Shown here: positions 58,446-64,000 of the stretch, in pieces
How positions within the stretch are numbered: the stretch's first letter is position 1
Layout: each line of letters begins with the position of its first letter
Assembly (NCBI RefSeq): GCF_026183895.1
Contig: NZ_JAPFQI010000003.1
Coordinates: 1-64,000 of the forward strand
DNA length: 64,000 nucleotides
Direction: 5' to 3'
From: Sabulicella glaciei
GTDB taxonomy: Bacteria > Pseudomonadota > Alphaproteobacteria > Acetobacterales > Acetobacteraceae
Position numbers and translations under genes: made by a program
Notes under the pieces: model-generated
What the model was told of the DNA's origin: nothing
The model's database searches: none
The model's input: only the letters and a program-made list of their open reading frames with translations

Positions 58446-59839
58446 CAGGCGTTGCCCCCCGCTCGGTCCTCGGCCTGCACTCCGAGGAATTTCAGCTTCC
58501 TGTGCAGGGCGCTGCGCTCCATGCCCACGAAATTCGCCGTGCGGCTGATGTTGCCGCCGAAGCGCATCAGCTGCGCCTCCAGATACTGCTTCTCGAACAT
58601 CTCGCGCGCCTCGCGCAGCGGCAAGGTCATGATCTCGCTGGAGCGATCGAGTCGCAAGACGGCCGGTGCGGCGCCGACGATCTCGGGCGGCAGGGCGTCG
58701 GCCCGGATCGCCGCCCCCGCCTCGCCCGGCGCCATAATCAGCAGCCAGTCCACGAGGTTGCGCAGCTGCCGCACATTGCCCGGCCAGTCATAGGTCTGCA
58801 GCGCGGCGATCGTGTCCTCCGCCAGTTCCCGCCGGGCGAGGCCGGAGCTTTCGGCGGAGCGCGTCATGAAGTGGCGCGCCAGCGCCGGCACGTCCTCGCG
58901 CCGCTCGCGCAGGGCGGGCATGCGCAGCGGCACGACGGAAAGGCGGTAGAACAGGTCCTCGCGGAAGCGTCCGGCCGCGATCTCGGCCTGGAGGTCGCGG
59001 TTGGTGGTGGTGAGGACGCGCACATCCACCTTCACCCGCGTCGCGCCGCCGATGCGCTCGAAGCCCTGCTCCTGAAGGGCACGGACGATCTTGCCCTGGG
59101 TTTCGAGCGGCATGTCCGCCACCTCGTCCAGCAGCAGCGTGCCGCCATGGGCGCGCTCCAGCACGCCGGCGCGGCGCGGGGCGTCGCCGGACTGCTCCAC
59201 GCCGAACAGCTCCTCCTCGATGCGGACGGGGTTCAGCGTGGCGCAGTTCAGCGCGACGAAGGGGCCGTCGGCGCGGCGGGAGCGGGCGTGCAGCATCCGC
59301 GCCGCCACTTCCTTGCCCGAGCCGGCAGGGCCAGAGATCAGCACGCGCGAATTGGTCGGCGCGATCTTGTCGATGGCGCCGCGAAGCTGACCCATGGCGG
59401 CGGACCCGCCGACCAGCTCCATCTCCGACCCGGCACGGAGGCGGAGGTCGCTCACCTCGCGCTTCAGCCGCGCCGCTTCCAGGGCGCGCTGCACGACCAG
59501 CAGCAGCCGGTCGGACTTGAAGGGCTTCTCGATGAAGTCGTAGGCGCCGTTCTGGATCGCCTGCACCGCCGTCTCGATCGTCCCGTGGCCGGAGATCATG
59601 ACGCAGGGGACCTGCGGCTCCTCCCGGTTCATCGCGTCCAGGATGCCGAGCCCGTCCAGGCGGGAATTGGCCAGCCAAATGTCGAGGATGACCAGGGAGG
59701 GGCGTCGCGAGCGGAAATGCCCCAGCGCGGTGTCGCTGTTGTGCGCCTGCCGCGTCTCGTAGCCCTCGTCGGACAGGATTCCGTCGATGAGCAAGCGGAT
59801 ATCCGGCTCGTCATCCACGATCAGGATGTCATGCGCCAT
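58445..59839 (-). CDS. ntrX: Response regulator NtrX
   Basis: The 464-residue regulator has a receiver domain (phospho-acceptor Asp53 in LVILDIWLANSRLDGLG), an AAA+ central domain (ISGPAGSGKEVAARMLHARS, EEELFGVEQSGDAPRRAGVL, LDEVADMP) and a Fis-type helix-turn-helix (LMRFGGNISRTANFVGMERS, ALHRKLKFLG). The GAFTGA loop needed for sigma54 contact is absent, as known for NtrX of this class. It works with NtrY. It overlaps ntrY by 11 bases. Confidence 0.95.
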   Translation of the reverse strand: MAHDILIVDDEPDIRLLIDGILSDEGYETRQAHNSDTALGHFRSRRPSLVILDIWLANSRLDGLGILDAMNREEPQVPCVMISGHGTIETAVQAIQNGAYDFIEKPFKSDRLLLVVQRALEAARLKREVSDLRLRAGSEMELVGGSAAMGQLRGAIDKIAPTNSRVLISGPAGSGKEVAARMLHARSRRADGPFVALNCATLNPVRIEEELFGVEQSGDAPRRAGVLERAHGGTLLLDEVADMPLETQGKIVRALQEQGFERIGGATRVKVDVRVLTTTNRDLQAEIAAGRFREDLFYRLSVVPLRMPALRERREDVPALARHFMTRSAESSGLARRELAEDTIAALQTYDWPGNVRQLRNLVDWLLIMAPGEAGAAIRADALPPEIVGAAPAVLRLDRSSEIMTLPLREAREMFEKQYLEAQLMRFGGNISRTANFVGMERSALHRKLKFLGVQAEDRAGGNA

Positions 59840-62063
59840 TCGCCGGCTCCATCATCCCAGGCTCCGTGATGCGGGAAGGCAGCAGCAATTCGGCGCGCGC
59901 GCCCCTTCGCCCATCCGGGCCCGGCGGGGCGTCGCGCAGGGCGATGCGTCCACCATGGTCCTCCATGATCTTCTTCACGATGGCGAGCCCCAGACCCGTG
60001 CCCTTCGTCTTGTGCGTCACATAGGGTTCCGTCAAGCGATCCCGCTCCTCCCCTTCCGGCAGCCCGATCCCGTCATCCTCCACCGAAAGGCACAGCATCC
60101 CGTGCGCCATTTCCAGCGCGACGCGGATGTGCCCCATGGGTGAAGGCGGCGCGCCGTCCTCCGATGCCTCGGCCTGGGCGCGCATGGCGATGGAGTCCGC
60201 CGCGTTGTGCAACAGATTGGTGAGCGCCTGGTTGATCAGGCGGCGGTCGCAAAGGACATGGACCTCCTGCGCCGGCAGCGACGTTTCGAAGATGATCTCG
60301 GGCCGGGCGTTCTGCTGCAGCACCAGCGCCTCCCGCACCAGCCGCCCGATCTCCTCCTGCCGCATCACCGGCTGCGGCATGCGCGCGAAGGCCGAGAACT
60401 CGTCCACCATGCGGCCGATGTCGCCCACCTGGCGGACGATGGTGTCGGTGCAGGCTTTGAAGGTTTCCGGGTCGTCCTGGATCTGCTTGAGGTAGCGCCG
60501 CTTCAGACGCTCCGCCGAAAGCTGGATGGGCGTGAGTGGGTTCTTGATCTCGTGCGCGATGCGGCGGGCGACATCGGCCCAGGCCGCCTGGCGCTGCGCT
60601 GCCAGCAGGGCGGAAATGTCGTCGAAGGTCAGGACGAACCCCGCCCCATCCAGCTCGGGCGAGAGCCGCGCCAGCAGGGTGCGGCGCTCGCTCGGCGGGC
60701 CGATGCGGACTTCCTGCGTCCCGCCCTTGCCGGCGAGGAGCGGCGCGAACTCGGGCACCACCTCGCCCATCGGGCGGCCGGTTTCCTGCTCCAGGTCGAG
60801 GCCGAGAAGCTGCGAGGCGGAGCGGTTGGGCAGGTTCACCCGCTTGTCCGGGTCCAGCCCGACGATCCCCGCCGAAACGCCGCCCAGGACCGCCTCCGTG
60901 AAGTTCTGCCGCTCCTCGATCTGGCGATAGGCCTCCATCAGCTCGCTGCGCTGGGCGGCCAGCTGGTTGGTCATGCGGTTGAAGGCGCGCGACAGGGAGC
61001 CGACCTCGTCATCCGCATCCCCCTCCTCCACCCGCACGGTCAGGTCGCCGCCGCGCACCCGCTCCGCGGCCATGATGAGGCGGGAGATGGGGCGCGCCAG
61101 CTGGTTCGCGAGCAGGAGGCCGATCAGCACCGCCGCCAGCAGGACCAGCAGCGCGCCGATGGCGAAGATCATCACGAAGGTGACCTGAAGGCCTTCCCGG
61201 TTGCGGTCCAGCGCCTGGTAGGCGGTCACCGCCGCTTCCGTGCGCTGCATGTGCTCCAGCACGGAGGCATCCACCGGCCGGCCGATCATCATCATCAGCC
61301 CGGAGGAAGCGGTGAGCGCGACGACGGCCCGCACCCGCCCCTCCTCGTCGCCCGTCACCACCGCGACGTCGCCGCCCTGCGCCGTCTCGATCGCCCAGGT
61401 CGGGGGCGGCTGGAGGACGAAATTCGCGCTCATGCCCGCATGGGCGACGACGCGGCCCAGGATGGGCTCGAACACCACCGCCTCGGTAAGGCCGCGAATG
61501 CCGGCCTGGGTCGCCACCACCCGCGCGAAGGCGAGGGACTGGTCGGGCAGCAGCACCGTCGCCCGGTTCAGGTCGTTCGCCATGGCCAGCGCGTCGGCGC
61601 GGATGTTGTTCTGGTGCTCCTCCAGATAGGCGCGCGAGGCGGAGAGCGAGGCCTCCAGCGCCGTCCGCACCCGGTCGGAGAACCAGGCCTGGATGCCCAG
61701 GTTGAAGAACAGCGCCGCGAAGCCGCCCAGCAGCAGCGCCGGCACCACCGCGACCACGGAGAAGAGCAGCACCAGCCGCGTGTGCAGCCGCGAGCCCGCC
61801 GCGCCGCGTCGCCTTTCCACCCAGACCCGCACCAGCCGCCCGGCCAAGGAGGCGACCAGCAGCAGGATGACGGCCAGGTTGACGAGGACGATGCCCACGA
61901 TCTGCCCCGGACGCGTCGGGCCGAGGGGCGAGCCGTCGGAAAGCAGCACGAAGGTGGCGATGCCCATGAACAGGGCGCCGATCGCCAGCCCGAGCGTGAC
62001 CCCCCGGCCGAGCAGCATGTCCGCCGCGCGCCGCAGCAGCGGCACGCGGGGCTTCGCCGTCAT
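59829..62063 (-). CDS. ntrY: Sensor histidine kinase NtrY
   Basis: The 744-residue kinase has three or four N-terminal membrane helices with a periplasmic loop, a HAMP region ([20 protein letters not shown]), a PAS domain ([20 protein letters not shown]), the H box [20 protein letters not shown] and a C-terminal ATPase domain ([30 protein letters not shown]). It senses nitrogen or redox status and phosphorylates NtrX. It overlaps ntrC by 4 bases and ntrX by 11 bases. Confidence 0.95.
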   Translation of the reverse strand: MTAKPRVPLLRRAADMLLGRGVTLGLAIGALFMGIATFVLLSDGSPLGPTRPGQIVGIVLVNLAVILLLVASLAGRLVRVWVERRRGAAGSRLHTRLVLLFSVVAVVPALLLGGFAALFFNLGIQAWFSDRVRTALEASLSASRAYLEEHQNNIRADALAMANDLNRATVLLPDQSLAFARVVATQAGIRGLTEAVVFEPILGRVVAHAGMSANFVLQPPPTWAIETAQGGDVAVVTGDEEGRVRAVVALTASSGLMMMIGRPVDASVLEHMQRTEAAVTAYQALDRNREGLQVTFVMIFAIGALLVLLAAVLIGLLLANQLARPISRLIMAAERVRGGDLTVRVEEGDADDEVGSLSRAFNRMTNQLAAQRSELMEAYRQIEERQNFTEAVLGGVSAGIVGLDPDKRVNLPNRSASQLLGLDLEQETGRPMGEVVPEFAPLLAGKGGTQEVRIGPPSERRTLLARLSPELDGAGFVLTFDDISALLAAQRQAAWADVARRIAHEIKNPLTPIQLSAERLKRRYLKQIQDDPETFKACTDTIVRQVGDIGRMVDEFSAFARMPQPVMRQEEIGRLVREALVLQQNARPEIIFETSLPAQEVHVLCDRRLINQALTNLLHNAADSIAMRAQAEASEDGAPPSPMGHIRVALEMAHGMLCLSVEDDGIGLPEGEERDRLTEPYVTHKTKGTGLGLAIVKKIMEDHGGRIALRDAPPGPDGRRGARAELLLPSRITEPGMMEPANGA

Positions 62064-63502
62064 GCGAGGCCCCGGACCACCGGCAACTCGAGGTCCTTCA
62101 GCTTCTTCCGCAACGTGTTCCGGTTCAGCCCGAGCATGGCGGCGGCCTTGATCTGGTTGCCGCGCGTGGCGCTGAGCGCGAGGCGCAGCAGCGGCCGCTC
62201 CACCTCCGCGATCACGCGGTCATGCAGGTCGCGGATCGGCATCCCGTCCTTGTGCGCGGCCATGAAGCCCTTGAGGTGACGCTCGACGGCCTGTTCCAGC
62301 GTCTCGGCGGCGCGGGGGGCGCCGGGCTCGGCGGGGGCCTCGGCCTCGGCCAGCTCGGCCGCCACCGCCTCCTCGCCGATCACCTCCTGCGAATACAGGG
62401 CGGCGAGGCGGCGCATCAGGTTCTCGAGTTCGCGGGCGTTGCCGGGCCAGGCATGGCGCTTCAGCCGCTCCATCGCATCCGGCGTCAGGCTCTTGCTCGG
62501 CAGGCCGGCGGCGCGGGCGCGCTCGAGGAAGTGGCGGGCCAGGAGCGGGATGTCCTCCACCCGCTCGCGCAGCGGCGGCAGGCGGATCGGCACGACGTTG
62601 AGCCGGTAGAACAGATCCTCGCGGAACAGGCCGGCGCGGATGGAGGCGCGCAGGTCGCGATGCGTGGCGGCCACGATGCGGACATTGGCCTTCACCGGCT
62701 GGCGCCCGCCGACCGTGGTGAACTCGCCTTCCTGGAGCACGCGCAGCAGGCGGGTCTGCGCCTCGGGCGGCATGTCGCCGATCTCGTCCAAAAACAGCGT
62801 GCCGCCCGCCGCCTGCTCGAACCGGCCGATGCCGCGCGTCAGCGCGCCGGTGAAGGCGCCGCGCTCATGGCCGAACAACTCGCTCTCGATCAGTTCGCGC
62901 GGGATCGCGGCCATGTTGATGGCGACAAAGGGCCCCTGCCGGCGCTTGCCGTAGTCGTGCAGCGCGCGGGCCACCAGCTCCTTGCCCGTGCCGCTTTCCC
63001 CCGTGACCATGACGGTCAGGTCGGCCGTGGTGAGGCGCGCGACGGTCCGGTAGATCTCCTGCATCGCGGGCGAGCGGCCAACCAGAGGCAGGCGGTCCGT
63101 GTCCGGCTCCTCCTCCGTCGCCGCCGCGCTGGCAGGGCTGGACAGGGCCCGCTCCACCACGCTCAGCAGTTCCTTCAGGTCGAAGGGCTTGGGTAGGTAT
63201 TCGAAGGCGCCGCGCTGGGCCGCCTTAACCGCCGTGGTGAAGGTGCTCTGCGCGCTCATCACCACCACGCGCAGGTCGGGGCGCACGCGCTTCATCCGCG
63301 GCAGCAGGTCCAGCCCGTTCTCGTCGGGCATGACCACGTCCGTGACGACGAGGTCCCCTTCCCCGTCCTCCACCCAGCGCCACAGCGTGGAGGCGGAGGA
63401 GGTGGCGCGCACGTGGTACCCGGCGCGGCTCAGCGCCTGGGACAGCACGGTGCGGATGGCGCGGTCGTCATCGGCGATCAGGACGGTGCGGCTGTCGGTC
63501 AT
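62060..63502 (-). CDS. ntrC: Nitrogen regulation response regulator NtrC
   Basis: The 480-residue sigma54 activator has a receiver domain (phospho-acceptor Asp55 in [18 protein letters not shown]), an AAA+ domain with Walker A ([20 protein letters not shown]), GAFTGA in [18 protein letters not shown] and a Fis-type DNA-binding C-terminus ([20 protein letters not shown]). It activates glutamine synthetase and nitrogen-scavenging genes. ATG 63502 overlaps the ntrB stop (ATGA). The open frame upstream is a shadow of ntrB. Confidence 0.96.
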   Translation of the reverse strand: MTDSRTVLIADDDRAIRTVLSQALSRAGYHVRATSSASTLWRWVEDGEGDLVVTDVVMPDENGLDLLPRMKRVRPDLRVVVMSAQSTFTTAVKAAQRGAFEYLPKPFDLKELLSVVERALSSPASAAATEEEPDTDRLPLVGRSPAMQEIYRTVARLTTADLTVMVTGESGTGKELVARALHDYGKRRQGPFVAINMAAIPRELIESELFGHERGAFTGALTRGIGRFEQAAGGTLFLDEIGDMPPEAQTRLLRVLQEGEFTTVGGRQPVKANVRIVAATHRDLRASIRAGLFREDLFYRLNVVPIRLPPLRERVEDIPLLARHFLERARAAGLPSKSLTPDAMERLKRHAWPGNARELENLMRRLAALYSQEVIGEEAVAAELAEAEAPAEPGAPRAAETLEQAVERHLKGFMAAHKDGMPIRDLHDRVIAEVERPLLRLALSATRGNQIKAAAMLGLNRNTLRKKLKDLELPVVRGLA

Positions 63503-64000
63503 GCGTCTTCCTCGTCCTCGGACACCGTCGCGCCGGCGGGAGCGCCGGGCAGGGAAAGCCGGAAGGTGGTGCGGCCCGGCCGGCTGTCGCACTCGATCAG
63601 CCCGCCATGGTTGCTCACCAGCTTGGCGACCAGCGCGAGCCCGAGCCCCTGGCCGGATTTCTTGCTGGTGACGAAGGGCTCGAACAGCGTGGCGCGCATC
63701 GGCTCGGGGATGCCGGGGCCGTTGTCGCGCACGATCACGGTGAGCGGCAGGTGGACACGCTCGCTGGAGCCGGGCACGGCGATGCGCACGCCGTGGTGAT
63801 AGGCGGTGAGGAGCTGGATCTCGCCCTCGGCCGGGTGCACCGCCTCGGCCGCGTTCTTCACGAGGTTCAGGAGGATCTGCACCAGCTGGTCGCGGTCGCC
63901 CCACACGGCGGGCAGCGAGGGGTCGTATTCCTCGACGATGCGCAGATGCGCCGCGAAGCCCGACTGCGCCACGCGCTTCACGTGGTCCAGCACGGAATGG
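63499..64000 (-). CDS. ntrB: Nitrogen regulation histidine kinase NtrB, C-terminal part (partial)
   Basis: Only the last 166 codons or so are inside the window. They hold the ATPase domain: N box [21 protein letters not shown]1 box [20 protein letters not shown] and G2 box [20 protein letters not shown]. The kinase part and PAS sensor lie beyond base 64000. NtrB phosphorylates NtrC under nitrogen limitation and is controlled by PII. It heads the ntrBC-ntrYX run on the minus strand. Confidence 0.93.
   Translation of the reverse strand, partial: HSVLDHVKRVAQSGFAAHLRIVEEYDPSLPAVWGDRDQLVQILLNLVKNAAEAVHPAEGEIQLLTAYHHGVRIAVPGSSERVHLPLTVIVRDNGPGIPEPMRATLFEPFVTSKKSGQGLGLALVAKLVSNHGGLIECDSRPGRTTFRLSLPGAPAGATVSEDEEDA

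Overview
This is a 64 kb stretch of a high-GC alphaproteobacterial chromosome. I place it in the Acetobacteraceae, most like Roseomonas and relatives. That placement is inference from base composition, the ntrBC-ntrYX / hfq-hflX neighbourhood, an MmcB-type repair protein, a DUF1127 protein and many Bug/TctC-type transport genes. I see no phage, insertion sequence, CRISPR array, tRNA or rRNA. Genes are densely packed, and many stops and starts overlap as TGATG, ATGA or GTGA.

From 1 to 15.5 kb the window is catabolic. It opens with the tail of a TctC-type binding protein, then urate oxidation genes (uraH, puuD) divergent from an allantoate/N-carbamoyl-amino-acid hydrolase and serA. Next come otnK-otnC (four-carbon acid sugars), a lysine/alanine-rich histone H1-like protein, a short-form (methyl)citrate synthase, prpD with a divergent LysR regulator, a cyclic amidohydrolase, a small WYL protein and an N-carbamoyl-D-amino-acid hydrolase. 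The theme is cleavage of ureides, hydantoins and N-carbamoyl compounds, plus the methylcitrate cycle.

From 15.5 to 24 kb, on the minus strand, lie the cell-shape genes mreB-mreC-mreD-mrdA-rodA, then an unrecognised 413-residue protein, aroC, and a coupled DUF1127/DUF167 pair.

From 24 to 42 kb the content is mixed. There is a LysR regulator, a 715-residue RTX-type protein, an SPFH/NfeD pair, an SH3 lipoprotein, an HWE histidine kinase and an exosortase fused to an EpsI-like domain. There follows a 741-residue low-complexity protein of unknown role, a zincin-like protein, a pterin dehydratase, a chemoreceptor gene broken by two frameshifts, mmcB, a GST, an M20 amidohydrolase and panC.

From 42 to 52.7 kb are tctA-tctB, a histidine-phosphatase-like protein, a five-gene minus-strand run (nucleotide-sugar dehydrogenase, NTF2-like, DadA-like oxidase, MATE exporter, YjbR-like), a TctC protein, a PEP-mutase/isocitrate-lyase family enzyme and a HAD dehalogenase.

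From 52.7 to 64 kb, all on the minus strand, is the nitrogen-regulation and Hfq region. In transcription order it is ntrB (cut by the window edge), ntrC, ntrY, ntrX, a D-amino-acid aminotransferase, a HAD phosphatase, hfq, hflX, an inositol-monophosphatase-family gene and an NCS2 purine permease with a long C-terminal extension. The permease and the urate genes at the other end may serve the same purine-salvage or nitrogen-scavenging physiology, but this is inference.
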